64,000 bases of DNA from positions 54,999,341 to 55,063,340 of the forward strand of contig CP154955.1 in assembly GCA_039621445.1 (NCBI GenBank), in the 5' to 3' direction. Positions 10,810 through 20,234 of the stretch are shown in pieces. Source of the DNA: Euglena gracilis. Lineage: Eukaryota; Euglenida; Euglenophyceae; Euglenales. Within the stretch, counting starts at the first letter, position 1. The number at the start of each line of letters is the position of its first letter. The notes under the pieces are model-generated. The model worked only from the letters and a program-made list of their open reading frames with translations. It was not told the DNA's origin and searched no databases. The position numbers were made by a program, and so were the translations under genes.

Positions 10810-12240
10810 GGGTCCAATCATACCACCGCACTCCACCAACAATAACCAAAACTGCATTTTCTGTTTATTTCTGTTTTCAGTGCATTCTGGCTTTAAACAG
10901 AAATATTCTGGGGGTTTTTAGGAGGTGGGGCCGATCATTTGGTTTGGGCACATGGAACCCCCAAGGTCATTTTTTTGAGCACAGGATTTCCTGGACTGTT
11001 GCCGGTCTCAAGCTCCACAGCTTGTCGAAAAAGATCTTTTCCAAACACGTCCCAATCCTGGAGGAATTCCCACCCGAGCATGTCCTCCACACTTAAACAT
11101 GCAATTGTTTTGCACAGGCGTCGCTTGGTGAGCCCCCCCCCCCGATCCAGCTTAGAAGCTGGAGAATTTGGGCTGGATGGAAAAAGGCTGCTGGGTGACC
11201 GCCCCCCCCCCCCATAGGGGTGCCCTGGTGCCAAAAAAAAAATTGAGAAAACTGAAGAAATGCCCCCCAAAAAGCTGCCAATTACGCAAAAAATTGATCC
11301 CCTCCAGTTTGGTTTTGATTGAATTGAAAAAATGATCCCCCCTGACCAGCCCTTTTCCGACCCATTTTTACCTGTTTTGGGTCCATTTTTGCACCCCCAA
11401 AAGCAAAAAAAAAAATCCCTTTTTTCGGCCTCCCTTTGGGCAGCTGGAAAAAAATAAAACTCATCACTGGGCAATCACTCTCAGAATCAGGAAATGAAAC
11501 CCTTTCTGAAGAAGAATCAACATCTTCGGCAGCTTACCAGCATTGACGATGCGCAAAATAAATTGCAAGTGTCACAATAGAAAAATTTCCTCGATGTACA
11601 AAAATGGGTTTTTTCAATACTCAGTAACTTTTTGGTGATACACAGGTGATAGACAAAATTTTTGGTGTGATGCATACATGTTACACAAAAATTTTGATGC
11701 CATACACATGATACAGAAAAATTTTGGGCCATACACACCAAGGAAATGTCGGAAGCCAACCCTTCCCGGGGGGATCAGGGAACGCGTTTGTCGGGTCCGA
11801 AGGCTTCATCGGCACTTCGCATTGGAGAAGAGAGAGGGAAACCTCCCTTTCAGGCCACCCCACCCACTCTTGGGGGGGGGGTTGGTCAGGCACCGGGCCC
11901 CAACCACCCGGACAATCCCCCCTCGGATGTCTGGCAAAGGGGCGATCAGGCTCACAGCCTACAGCGGTACTGCAACGCGAGGCAGAGACGGGGATGAGAG
12001 TGACACAAAAGCGGCACACAAACAAACAGCATTGGTGCAGCCGGGCTGGGGGGTAACAGCAAGATCCAGCGGACATGGGGAGGGCAGACGCCTGCCGTGG
12101 TTACAAGAGCTCCAGCCCCAACACACACCCAAAGCAATTTCACTCCCATGGAAAACCAGTGGTCGTGATTTTTACTTTATGGCCATTTTCAAAAAATATT
12201 CATGAACATTGATATTTTTAACATTATTATTCATCATCAT
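10810..12240. other. no firm gene; two weak exon-like spots
   Basis: Minus-strand frames at about 10.96-11.10 kb (CLSVEDMLGWEFLQDWDVFG) and 11.89-11.98 kb (after CTCGCGTTGCAG) look somewhat protein-like but lack a matching splice partner. The remainder is A/T tracts and G/C-tract repeats. Confidence 0.25.
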
Positions 12241-12251
12241 TATTATAAAAT

Positions 12252-12304
<53 letters not shown>

Positions 12305-12327
12305 GTTGCTGTTGCTGTTGCTGCTGC

Positions 12328-12371
<44 letters not shown>

Positions 12372-12383
12372 TTGTTGTTGCTA
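12252..12383 (+). repeat. (TTG)n/(CTG)n trinucleotide array
   Basis: About 130 bases: TTG units, then a CTG-rich block, then TTG again. The central CTG block (roughly 12313-12365) is interrupted by TTG. Expandable CTG arrays of this kind are prone to length change. Confidence 0.95.
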
Positions 12384-12608
12384 TTAAATATCAATATAGT
12401 TATTCATTTCTATTAATATCAATTTAATAACTTTCTTTACCGTAATTCGTGGTAACAAAGTTTGTTTTCTGCGCGCACAAAATAGCCGTCATATGGACGG
12501 TTTGGGGTGGGGCATTGGAGGACTGGCTCGGGGAGGGGGTGGCACTCAGACACGTTGAACAGAAAGCCGGTGGCGGTCAGAGTCGGGGCGAAGGGGAGGG
12601 GGGGCCGG

Positions 12609-12715
12609 TCAGCGCTTCGCCACGGTCAACATGAGGACGCAGAACTCATCGAAGTTCATGCGGCCGTCGGGGCGGATGCCGTACTTCGCGAACAGCCCCA
12701 CCAGCAGCGGCCCGC
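12609..12715 (-). CDS. terminal exon with EF-hand-like motif (gene 3)
   Basis: After a CACCCACAG acceptor the frame reads GPLLVGLFAKYGIRPDGRMN, continues FDEFCVLMLTVAKR and ends at a TGA (12609-12611). The YGIRPDGRMNFDEF segment has the shape of an EF-hand loop plus exit helix (Asp-Gly in the middle, Glu at loop position 12, Phe after it). Loop position 1 is Gly instead of Asp, so calcium binding may be lost. GC3 is very high. The entry phase (two bases completing a codon) fits the exon at 13427-13574 if that ends at GTGGCT. The protein family beyond EF-hand-like is unknown. Confidence 0.7.
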
Positions 12716-13349
12716 CTGTGGGTGGCCGGCCCAGTCCATACGATTTTTCACCGACCCCGGGGTTGGCCACTCTGGAATCAAAAAAGAAACTTGACCACAG
12801 ACAGGGAGGCCGAACCAACTTTTCCGGCACCTGTCGCGCTGGGTCACTTTAGTGGGGTTTTTTTGCCGACCCCCCGGGGCAAGGCTGGTAATTGGATACA
12901 GCACAATATCGCAAATATCAAAATATCGCCAAGGGGTGCAATATCTCGCAAATATCGCAAAAATATCGCAACCCCTCTTTTTTGCCCTTCTCCCGAAAAT
13001 CACCTATTTTGGGGGTGTTTCCTCCGCAACCCACCGCGCCGCAACCCCCCCCCCCCCGACCCCACTCTGAACCCGATTCTGGATTCAAAAAAAGTACAAA
13101 AACGGATTAACTAGGAATTTGCCACTCAGTTAGGAATCAAAAGTACGAATAATTTGTCCCAAATTTCTAATGGGACCTATTTTTTTGGACCCAAATGGCA
13201 CGCAAATTCATAATTGGGTTCTAAAATTAGAGGAAAGAATGACGTCACACAAGTCACGCATGACCTGCTGCAAACCCCGTCCCCCCGACCCCCACCCCCT
13301 GCGACCCCAACACCCCCTTTGGGCCGCACACCGCAGGCCAAAATGTATC

Positions 13350-13402
13350 CGTGATTTTCCGTGATTTTCCGTGATTTTCCATGATTTTCCGTGAATTTCC
13401 TG
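13350..13402 (+). repeat. CCGTGATTTT tandem
   Basis: Four to five copies of CCGTGATTTTC, changing to CCGTGAATTTC. A related block of CCGTGAATTTC units is at 14206-14300. Confidence 0.7.
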
Positions 13403-13426
13403 TTTCTGGAAAAGGTCAAAAGCCAC

Positions 13427-13574
13427 GTTGCATTCTGCACCGGAGCCATATCTCGGCAGTTGTGGCAGCAGATTGTTTCTCCATGTTGTAATCCTGGAGA
13501 TCCTCCAGGGCCTCGACAACAGTTGAAGCCAATTCCGAGTGCTCATCCCCCAAGTTTGGCCCTTTGCAATCCAA
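13427..13574 (-). CDS. internal exon, helical acidic segment (gene 3)
   Basis: A GCATGCGTTCAG acceptor opens LDCKGPNLGDEHSELASTVV, continuing EALEDLQDYNMEKQSAATTA and EIWLRCRMQ to a GTGGCT donor; a GTGCAG donor 14 bases earlier is the alternative. The entry phase (0) matches the exit of the exon at 15259-15351, and the exit phase (1) matches the terminal EF-hand-like exon. The sequence is polar and predicted helical. Its third positions are less GC-rich than in neighbouring exons, which lowers my confidence. No family is recognised. Confidence 0.5.
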
Positions 13575-13579
13575 CTGAA

Positions 13580-13725
13580 CGCATGCTGACCCCCCCCCAC
13601 TTATAACCCCCCCACCTCTAACCCCCCCCTTCGGGCCGACCAACCAAACCGGGACCTAACCCCCTCCGCCTGGGGAAGAAAAATGAAAAACCGCTGGGGA
13701 CGATTTAAGTGGGGGGGTTACAACG
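13580..13725. repeat. CTTATAACCCCC word family, copy 1
   Basis: ACTTATAACCCCCC and ACCTCTAACCCCCC words, GGCCGACCAACCAAACCGG, and GGGAAGAAAAATGAAA followed by CCGCTGGG match 51.36-51.50 kb in order. The right end (AAGTGGGGGGGTTA) is inverted to the left end (CCCCCCACTTATAACC). Confidence 0.6.
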
Positions 13726-13889
13726 TAGATCTTCCCTTGCATACCCACCAAAATGGTTATGATTGCATGCCCAGAACTGTCAGTTCCCAACCTTTTGTCC
13801 TTGAATTTTTCCCTTGATTGCCCCTAAATGGGTTGCCAAAACCAAAACCCTGTCAGCAGACTTGAGACTTGAGAGAGCAGACATAGCGA

Positions 13890-14092
13890 TTGACCCTTCC
13901 GGATGCAGCCTGGGCGGAAAGGTGGAAGGTCTTTTTCTGAATAAGCAAAAACCCACACGCCCTCAATTGGTGTGTACTTCTGGAGAACACCTCTGATGCT
14001 TTCATAATGCAATTTTGTGACCGGGAGACCAGAATGGAGGAAAGCGGCCACAAAATCATCTGTGATTGTCTGAATGAGGTTTTGCTTGCGTG
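13890..14092 (-). pseudogene. possible hAT-type transposase relic
   Basis: An open minus frame reads LIQTITDDFVAAFLHSGLPV, then TKLHYESIRGVLQKYTPIEG. This resembles the N-terminal part of hAT-superfamily transposases, where a stretch of the form (L/F)xxAFxxAxIPLxKLxxPxFRxFLxKYT precedes the DDE domain. GC3 is low, unlike the host exons. I see no continuation into a DDE or dimerisation domain in the window, so it would be a fragment. It could also be an exon of gene 3 lying in the intron between 15.26 and 13.57 kb. Confidence 0.35.
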
Positions 14093-14329
14093 ATTATCTG
14101 TTTGGAAAGGCAGAGAATGTGCAAAACATCCCATCAAAATGCATCTGCACAAACAAAGCACATTCAAAAAAGCCCCAAATTTTTTTCCAAACCCTCCACC
14201 TCATCCGTGAAATTCCGTGAATTTCCGTGATTTCCGTGAAAATGGCCTTCCGTCCATTTCCGTGATCCTCCGTGAATTTTCCGTGAATTTCCTTTTCAGG
14301 ACGTGTGAGGATCCCTGCAAGGGCCTACC

Positions 14330-14700
14330 ATTCGGGGGGGGGGGGGGCACTATTCGGGATTTTTGTCGAAAACCGAGGGGGGGGCTTCTATTCGGGGGGG
14401 GGGGGGCCCTATTCGGGGGTGGGGGGGGGGGGGGGGGGCTTCTATTCAGGGGGGGGGGGTTAGGAAAAAGCAATCGGTCAAATTTTTACAAAAGCGTCTT
14501 TCTGGGGGATCATTTTGGAGGTCGGATTGTGCCCAACAATTCCTTGACCTAAACCCCCCAATTATGCCCCCCCCAAATGATAAAACTAAACATGAAGCCC
14601 CCATGAGGGTCTTGAAATCCCGCCCAAATACAAAGCTGGGGGCTTCATATTTGGGAGGACCAACGAGCCGGGGGGGGGGGGGGGGGGGGGGCGGCTAAGC
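14330..14700. repeat. TTCTATTCGGGGG word cluster and poly-G
   Basis: CACTATTCGGG, CTTCTATTCGGGGGG, CCTATTCGGGGG and CTTCTATTCAGGGGG lie within 110 bases, then poly-G at 14670-14692. GGTCGGATTGTGCCCAACAA (14520) also occurs, slightly changed, at 51.63 kb. Confidence 0.6.
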
Positions 14701-15004
14701 CTTTTTTGTTGGGCTTCAGAGGGGAGTGCCACTGACTGACTTTGTAACAAGCAAAGAGAGCACATCAATCATAAAAAAAATGAATTATTATTGAAAAATT
14801 GCAACCCGGAAAATGGTGAATGGATGAATGCCCTCAGGGGGTCTCCCACCCACCCACCCACGTCGGGGCTGGATGCCCCCACTGCGGCAAAATTTGTCGG
14901 GGTTCGGGCCAAGACCCGGCGGCCCTCGTGGGACAGTTCTTTCCAGACCAGACTGGAACCACCTCACTTGGAAACCCGGGTTAGTGGGATCTTCCCCCAT
15001 TGAC

Positions 15005-15240
15005 GGGGATCCAGGGGTCCCATGGGCCGGCTGGAAAAAGGTGCTGGCTGGCCCCGGCCCCAGGGGGGTTGGGGGGTCCAGGGGGGGGGGTCAAGCCAGC
15101 TGGGCACTGGACCCGCTGATAGCCCGAGAACAGGCAAAAAGAAAGCGCAAAGCCAGCCGGGTCGGCGTTTTTTAAGTCACAATTTGGTGAAAACCCAAAC
15201 ACCGCTCAGAAATGCCCTTTTTGGCCATTTTTTTTGGCCC
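15005..15240. repeat. CCAGCTGGG family, copy 2
   Basis: GCTGGCTGG next to CCCC, AAGCCAGCTGGGCACTGGAC and AATTTGGTGAAAACCCAAAC match the copy at 6.23 kb in order, with many changes. It directly adjoins the exon at 15259. Confidence 0.5.
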
Positions 15241-15258
15241 GTGGGCCGCAAGCAAAAC

Positions 15259-15351
15259 CCAGCGGCAATAGGCCAGCGGGTCGCTGGGCTCCAGGCCGGG
15301 GTCGGGCTCGACGAGGCCCCGCAGGAAAAGGCGCCCGTAGAGGTCCATGAA
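15259..15351 (-). CDS. internal exon, EF-hand-adjacent helix (gene 3)
   Basis: A GACTGCCGGCAG acceptor opens FMDLYGRLFLRGLVEPDPGL, then EPSDPLAYCRW, before a GTTTTG donor. The exon is exactly 31 codons, phase 0 at both ends, and continues in phase with the exon at 13427. The upstream open frame (GAIDCRQ before FMDLY) resembles the end of a second EF-hand loop running into its exit helix, so the acceptor may lie further up. GC3 is high. Together with the terminal exon this suggests a protein with two degenerate EF-hands; the family is not identified. Confidence 0.5.
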
Positions 15352-15474
15352 CTGCCGGCAGTCGATGGCGCCAGGCCCCGGATGCAGCCCATGCCTTTTT
15401 GCAAGACCCCCGGGGGGGTCCACCCACCCACCCACCCAGGGTGGCATAGGACCAAGCATCTTTTTACCAACTCC

Positions 15475-15582
15475 GGGGGAGTATATGCCCTGTCCATGTG
15501 CTATGCATGTGCTATGCCGGGGGAGTATATGCCTTGTCCATGTGCTATGCACAAGGCATAGCATATGCCCTGTGCTATGAGG
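15475..15582 (+). repeat. CATGTGCTATGC tandem with inverted copy
   Basis: GGGGGAGTATATGCC..TGTCCATGTGCTATGC occurs twice, followed by the inverted sequence CAAGGCATAGCATATGCC, so part can fold back. Confidence 0.65.
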
Positions 15583-15654
15583 TGCCTGCCCACAGCAGGC
15601 ACACACCCCTGGGGAGGGGGGGTTGGTTTTGGGCCCCGGGGCCTGCCGACGCAG

Positions 15655-15850
15655 CCAGTTCTCCTTTGAAAATGGCCCTTTCTGGCCCCGATGCCTTCAG
15701 CGCCGGAGGGTGTGCTATAGCACCACCCACCCCAACCCCAAAACCCCGGGGGGTCAAAAATGCCTTACCCCCCCACCTGCCCATAGCACCCTCCCCTGGG
15801 GGGGCACTTCCTTTATAAAAAAATAAAAAAGGACCTGTGGACGTGGGACC
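15655..15850. repeat. GCACCACCCACCCCAACCC family copy
   Basis: CTTTGAAAATGGCC, GCCTTCAGCGCCGG, TGCTATAGCACCACCCACCC and a terminal GGGGGCACTTCCTTTATAAA match copies at 5.8 and 36.1 kb in order. Confidence 0.55.
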
Positions 15851-15924
15851 CCCCCCCCTGGAGACAACCACCAGGGTGTCACTCAAGGACCCCATGGGGG
15901 GGGGGGGGATTCAGCTCAGAGACC

Positions 15925-16165
15925 GGAAAATTTGGGCTGGCTGGAAAAAGGCTGCTGGCTGATAGCCTCCCCACAGGGGTCCCGCGGCTGGAACTGGGCT
16001 CAACCGGGGTCAAACCAGGTGCCAAAATCGAAATTGCAAAAATGACCTAAAAACTGTCAATGTCAATATCAAAAAATCTGTTCTTGAGCCAAAATTTGAG
16101 CTGGCCTGAGGCTGGAAAAGGCTGTGGCTGGAAAAAGGCCGCTGGCTGGCTGGACCCCCCCCAAA
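15925..16165. repeat. GCTGGCTGG family, copy 3
   Basis: GCTGGCTGGAAAAAGGC occurs twice (about 15935 and 16125) around a core sharing AACC..GGTGCCAAAA and AGCCAAAATTTGAG with the copies at 6.23 and 18.02 kb. Confidence 0.5.
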
Positions 16166-16261
16166 GAGACGGGGTGCCCTTTGACGAAGCGACGCCCTGA
16201 CACCCACCCCAAAATGGGTCATCTGATGGCATTTCCAAAAAGTTCCTTGCATGTATGCAAG

Positions 16262-16290
16262 ATGTGTGTATGCATGTGCATGTGCGTGCA

Positions 16291-16326
<36 letters not shown>

Positions 16327-16470
16327 GTGTGTGCGTGTGTGCGTGCATGCGTGCGTGCATGATGTGTGCGTGTGGGCATGCATATGCGCATGATGTGTGC
16401 ATATGTATGCATGTGCGTGTGTGCGTGCATGTGTGTGTGCGCGCTGAGTGTGCCTGTGTGTGTCTGGCGT
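16262..16470 (+). repeat. GT-rich microsatellite
   Basis: TGTG/TGCG/TGCA repeats about 210 bases long, ending exactly at the stop codon of the exon to its right. Confidence 0.9.
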
Positions 16471-16623
16471 TCAGCCGGGGGGCTGAGCAGTTTCATCGGC
16501 GTCCTTCCCTAGCCGGTCAAACTCCGCCTGGAGGTGTTCTTCCCGGAACAGCACGCCGGAGACGTCCTCCCACGCGAAGTGGTGCAGGGGCGGGGGCGCC
16601 ACGGGCGGCGGCGGCGGCGGGAA
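16471..16623 (-). CDS. terminal exon, proline-rich then acidic (gene 2)
   Basis: The frame opens after CGCATCCGCCGCAG with FPPPPPPVAPPPLHHFAWED, continues VSGVLFREEHLQAEFDRLGK and DADETAQPPG, and stops at TGA (16471-16473). It is 51 codons long, starts in phase 0 and fits the phase-0 exit of the exon at 17695. The proline run could bind SH3/WW-type partners (inference). The downstream part is amphipathic and acidic. GC3 is very high. An earlier acceptor (GGTAGG at about 16670) would add some 15 residues but in a different phase. No family is recognised. It is the C-terminus of the gene running from 37.5 kb. Confidence 0.7.
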   Translation of the reverse strand, partial: FPPPPPPVAPPPLHHFAWEDVSGVLFREEHLQAEFDRLGKDADETAQPPG

Positions 16624-17150
16624 CTGCGGCGGATGCGATGTCGCGCGGTCCGAAGTGTTGGGCCGCCTCCTACCTTGACTTTTTTAGACCCCTGGGGAGT
16701 CCCATCTGGCGCAGACACCCCAAAAAAATCGGCCTGCATAAATGCAATTTCCCAAAAAAAATTATTATTCCTGCGATTAATATTATTATCCAATCGAAAC
16801 TTCGGAACCCAAACCAGACCTGGGGGCTCAAGCCACGGACCACACACCCCTCTCCTCCGGGAGGATCTTTCTGAAATGTGTAAATGAGCCTGCTACCCCA
16901 ACCCAGGGATTCGGTTTTTTGTTGCCCCCCCCCCCCCCGACTGTTTCTTCCGGAGTGAGACTGGCTCCAGACCCCCCACCTCCCCTCTGCTCAACCCATT
17001 GTGACTACAAATCCGCAGCAGGTTCCCGGAATGTTCCCAAAAAAAACTGGAAAAAAAATCCCCAATTCACACACCTTCTGCGGTGGAACAACCCACCCTC
17101 ATTGGCCATGGAAATGCACCCAAAATAAAAAATTACAGAACTTGCGGAAA

Positions 17151-17227
17151 CAAAATTGTTTACAGAATCAAGTTTGTAACTTTGCAGAGTTCTTGACTTG
17201 ACAAACTTGATTCTGTAAACGATTTTG
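17151..17227. repeat. 26-bp inverted repeat (hairpin)
   Basis: CAAAATTGTTTACAGAATCA with its next six bases is repeated in reverse complement at 17202-17227 with one mismatch, around a 25-base loop. It lies in the intron or 3' flank near the end of gene 2. Confidence 0.85.
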
Positions 17228-17413
17228 TTTGTTTGTTGTTCTTTGGCAAGTGCTACAGCAAATGCCATGTGCATTGGAACCAGACGGAGTTCTCTCACAA
17301 GAAATGTGTTCAAATGCAGACTCTGCTCTGAATCCTGCACGCATGCTGTTTGAATCCCCCATTCCCCATTGAGTTTCCCTTAATTCTTCGAAGTTTTGGT
17401 GAAAAAAAGAACG

Positions 17414-17417
<4 letters not shown>

Positions 17418-17447
<30 letters not shown>

Positions 17448-17595
17448 TACACGCCATGCATTTTGCAGTTCTGAGGCCTCCGAAAAAAGACAATGCACAC
17501 AGCCACACACACGCACCCTCGCACACACGCACGCACGCACGCACGCACGCACACACGCACGCACGCACGCATCCACACAAACAGACATACACATC
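17418..17595 (+). repeat. CA and CGCA microsatellites
   Basis: (AC)n at 17418-17444 and (GCAC)/(GCACGCAC) repeats at 17500-17590. They read GT/GTGC in the transcript, shortly downstream of the donor at 17694. Confidence 0.9.
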
Positions 17596-17694
17596 ACATG
17601 CGCGCAGGTGCGCCACACTCTATCTCTCTGTTTCTCCCTCCCTCCCTTCTTCTCTTCTTTTTTTTCTTGCACATTCCACTCGCCCGCAGCACAC

Positions 17695-17784
17695 CGTGGG
17701 GTTCTCGATCTGGAGGTAGAACAGCTCCTGGCCCAGCGTGACCCCCAGCACCACCACGTCCCCACGGTGTAGCAACCGCGTGGC
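17695..17784 (-). CDS. internal exon, hydrophobic beta-rich (gene 2)
   Basis: After GTCTGCCTTGGAG the frame reads ATRLLHRGDVVVLGVTLGQE, then LFYLQIENPT, before a GTGTGC donor. The exon is exactly 30 codons, phase 0 at both ends, which fits the exon at 22497 upstream and the terminal exon downstream. Alternating hydrophobics (DVVVLGVTLGQELFYLQIE) suggest beta strands rather than a membrane helix. I do not recognise the domain. GC3 is high. Confidence 0.65.
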
Positions 17785-18019
17785 CTCCAAGGCAGACCCC
17801 CCCCCGCCTCTGCCGCTCCACCCCCAGACTGGGCGGGCCACCATTGCTGGGGCATGCTTATCTTCGAGAACTCCCCCGAGGGGACCCCCAAAATTTGGCC
17901 GTCTAAAGGCATTTTCCTGAAAAAGAAAACTCGGCCATTTCATGCTGGAACCCATTCCCAGCGATTCCCCCAGTCCCGCGTCCCAGGTCAAGGTCCTGGC
18001 TATAACATTGCTTCGTTGC

Positions 18020-18400
18020 TGAGCTGGACTCCCACAAGGGGGTCCAGCTCGGAGGCTGGAAAATTTGGGCTGGCTGGAAAAAGCCTGCTGCCCCCCCTCC
18101 CCCAGGTCATGGGCTGGAGCTGGGCCCAACCTGGGGTCCAACCAGGTACCAAAAAAAAAGTGAAAATGTCCAAAAAACTGCCAATTATGCAAACAACCAT
18201 CAATTTTTTGACCCAAATTTGCCCTGGACAGCCCTTTTGACCATTTTTAACCCATTTTTGCACCCCTAAAGCGAAAAATTTGTTACCATACAGCCGCCCT
18301 TTGGGCGGCTGGAAAGTAAGCAAAACTCGTCGATTGGGCAGGGAAGGGGGTCCGGGGCTGGAAAAAGGCTGGGCTGGCTGGTCCCCCCCCGGAGGGGTGT
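18020..18400. repeat. GCTGGCTGG family, copy 4
   Basis: GGCTGGCTGGAAAAAGCCTG, CCAACCAGGTACCAAAA, GGGCGGCTGG and a terminal GGGCTGGCTGGTCCCC bracket the unit. It is diverged from the copy at 6.23 kb. Confidence 0.5.
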
Positions 18401-18419
18401 GACAACGCCTTGTTGCTGA

Positions 18420-18515
18420 CCCCCTGGGGGGGGGGAATTTCAAAGTACCAGCCGGTCACTTTCACAAACCAGTCACCCACTTCCTACCCCCTGGGGGGGG
18501 GGGTCACTTTGGCCA
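18420..18515. repeat. CCAGTCAC word cluster, copy 2
   Basis: ACCAGCCGGTCACTTTC and ACCAGTCACCCAC beside CCCC/GGGG tracts match 0.96-1.75 and 43.04-43.22 kb. Confidence 0.55.
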
Positions 18516-18599
18516 CTCGGCCAAAGCTGGCTGATGGATGTTGGCCAAAAGCCCAAAAAGTTTGCTGGCGCCTCCCCAGTTGGCCATGGGGACCCACAG

Positions 18600-18680
18600 A
18601 GAAGTCCCGGCTGGTTGGAATCGAACCCACACTTGCAGCCTGCCAGGTGGGAGGCCAGAAGGGTGGAGTCCAGGCTGTTT
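18600..18680 (-). other. tRNA-like B-box sequence
   Basis: On the minus strand GTGGGTTCGATTCCAACC fits the T-arm/B-box consensus GGTTCGANTCC, and CCTCCCACCTGGCAGG lies where an anticodon arm would be. No matching acceptor stem exists. It is best read as a tRNA-derived short element, not a tRNA gene. Confidence 0.35.
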
Positions 18681-18986
18681 TTTTTTTAACTCGGAACACC
18701 CCACCCTGGAGTTGGTTCGGGTTTGGGGGGTTGCGCCAGGACCACACCATTGCTCAGGTGCGTCTGACCCCCTCCCCCGGGGGTGGTTTTTCGAAGTGAC
18801 TGGTTGGTTTTTCGGTGTGACTGTGGATGGTTTTTGGCCCCCACCCCCCCCCCCACCAGGTGGGGTCGGGCAGGATGGCCGAAAATGGTCACCCAGCGCC
18901 GAATGCAGCAGTGCCCCAGAAATGTTCCCCACAACCGAAACGGTAAAACTTGCAAGAGGGGTGAGTGTGTGTGAGTTTGTGTGTCT

Positions 18987-19088
18987 TCAAAAAAGAGGTC
19001 TGCCCCTGGCCAGGTCTGGAGGGGGCGCCTGGCCATCCATTGTCCATGGGGTCCGCCGGACGGCATAACGCAGGCCGCTGGGCTCCCC
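18987..19088 (-). CDS. optional exon with in-frame stop (gene 2)
   Basis: A good acceptor (TTTTCGCATTGCAG) opens GEPSGLRYAVRRTPWTMDGQ, then APPPDLARGRPLF and TGA, 34 codons including the stop. Its entry phase 0 equals the exit of the exon at 22497, so it could be an alternative terminal exon that ends the protein before the 17.7 and 16.5 kb exons. Alternatively it is chance: a second frame here is also open (GAQRPALCRPADPMDNGWPG). GC3 is high in the chosen frame. Confidence 0.35.
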   Translation of the reverse strand, partial: GEPSGLRYAVRRTPWTMDGQAPPPDLARGRPLF

Positions 19089-19129
19089 CTGCAATGCGAA
19101 AAGGATGCCGGTGGCTGGCTGGTACTATA

Positions 19130-19640
19130 CAGTGTGTATGTGTGTGTGTGTGTGTGTGTGTTGTGTGTGTTGTGTGTGTTGTGTGTGTGTCGTGTGTGCG
19201 TGTGTTGTGTGTGTTGTGTGTGTCAGGTGTGTGTGTGTTGTGTGTGCGTATGTGTGTGTGCATGTGTGTGTATGTGTTGTGTGTGTTGTGTGTGTGCGCG
19301 CGCGTGTGTGTGTGCGTGTGTGTGTGTGTGTGCGTTGTGTGTGTTGTGTGTTGTGTGTTGTGTGTGTTGTGTGTGCGTGTGTTGTGTGTGTGTGTTGTGT
19401 GTGTTGTGTGTGTTGTGTGTGTTGTGTGTGTGTGTGTGTTGTGTGTGTTGTGTGTGTTGTGTGTGTTGTGTGTGCGTGTGTTGTGTGTGTTGTGTGTGTC
19501 AGGTGTGTTGTGTGTTGTGTGTGCGTATGTGTGTGTGCATGTGTGTGTATGTGTTGTGTGTGTGTGTTGTGTGTGTGTGTGTGTGCGTGTGTGTGTGTGC
19601 GCGCGCGCGCGCGCGTGTGTGTGTGTGTTCGGTGTTGACC
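19130..19640 (+). repeat. GT/TTGTG microsatellite
   Basis: About 510 bases of GT interrupted by TTGTGTG, with a longer-period internal duplication: GTCAGGTGTG.., GTGCATGTGTGTATGTG and GCGCGCGCG blocks recur in order (about 19222-19310 and 19497-19612). Confidence 0.95.
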
Positions 19641-19649
19641 CAAACCACC

Positions 19650-19870
19650 CCATGGCCCAAATAATGAGCAAGGTTGGGTTTTGGGTTTTGGGCCCCCCCC
19701 AAAAATTTTGTTTTTTGGTTACCCCCCCAAAAACACCAAAAAAAATTTGTATTTTTTGGGACCCCCTCTTTGAAAAATTTAACCCCTAACCCCTAACCAC
19801 CTAAAAAAAGGCCGATTTTGGCCAAGAAAAGCCATTTTTTTCAAAATCTTCTGCGCCTGCAGCACCAAAA
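19650..19870. other. A/T-tract sequence with AACCCCTAA words
   Basis: No gene is supported. AACCCCTAACCCCTAACC at about 19780 is a telomere-like variant. Confidence 0.4.
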
Positions 19871-19944
19871 AGTATGTCTCACCCCCCTCTGGGCCCCCCG
19901 GGAGGGTCCAGCCAGACCCACCCCAACCCCCCCCCCCGGGGTGC

Positions 19945-20035
19945 GGCCTTAAATAATACCTGGGGCTGCAGCCAGAATCGAACCACCGACCCCACTTGTG
20001 CAAAGCAGGATTCCTGTCCAACACGTCCAAAAGGA
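19945..20035 (-). other. tRNA-like B-box sequence
   Basis: On the minus strand GGTGGTTCGATTCTGGC is a B-box match. CCTGCTTTGCAC precedes it like a tRNA-Ala anticodon arm, and TGGACGTGTTGG could be a decayed A box. The stems do not pair, so a tRNA-derived repeat or pseudogene is the likelier reading. Confidence 0.35.
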
Positions 20036-20234
20036 TGGAAGCGCACCGGGGGGGGAGTGCTTACACAAGGCCGGTGTTTATACTCTGGGGGGGGAATAGT
20101 ACAACAAAATTGTGGATTCTGATGAAGGGTGATCGTTGGAATCCGGACTATTATTTTCGGAGGAAAAATTATGCCCTCCAGAATTGTGGCCTCTGATTGG
20201 GGGGGGCAGGGGGGTGTGATCATTGTTAACCCTC

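Noticed and set aside
10960-11110. minus frame CLSVEDMLGWEFLQDWDVFG
   Set aside because: Somewhat protein-like, but low GC3 and no convincing acceptor/donor; kept only as a weak spot in the interval note.
11890-11985. minus frame after CTCGCGTTGCAG (TAVGCEPDRPFARHPRG)
   Set aside because: Strong acceptor, but only about 17 codons and no donor or phase partner.
18600-18680. functional tRNA gene
   Set aside because: A B box is present but no acceptor stem and no proper anticodon stem; same for 19945-20035.
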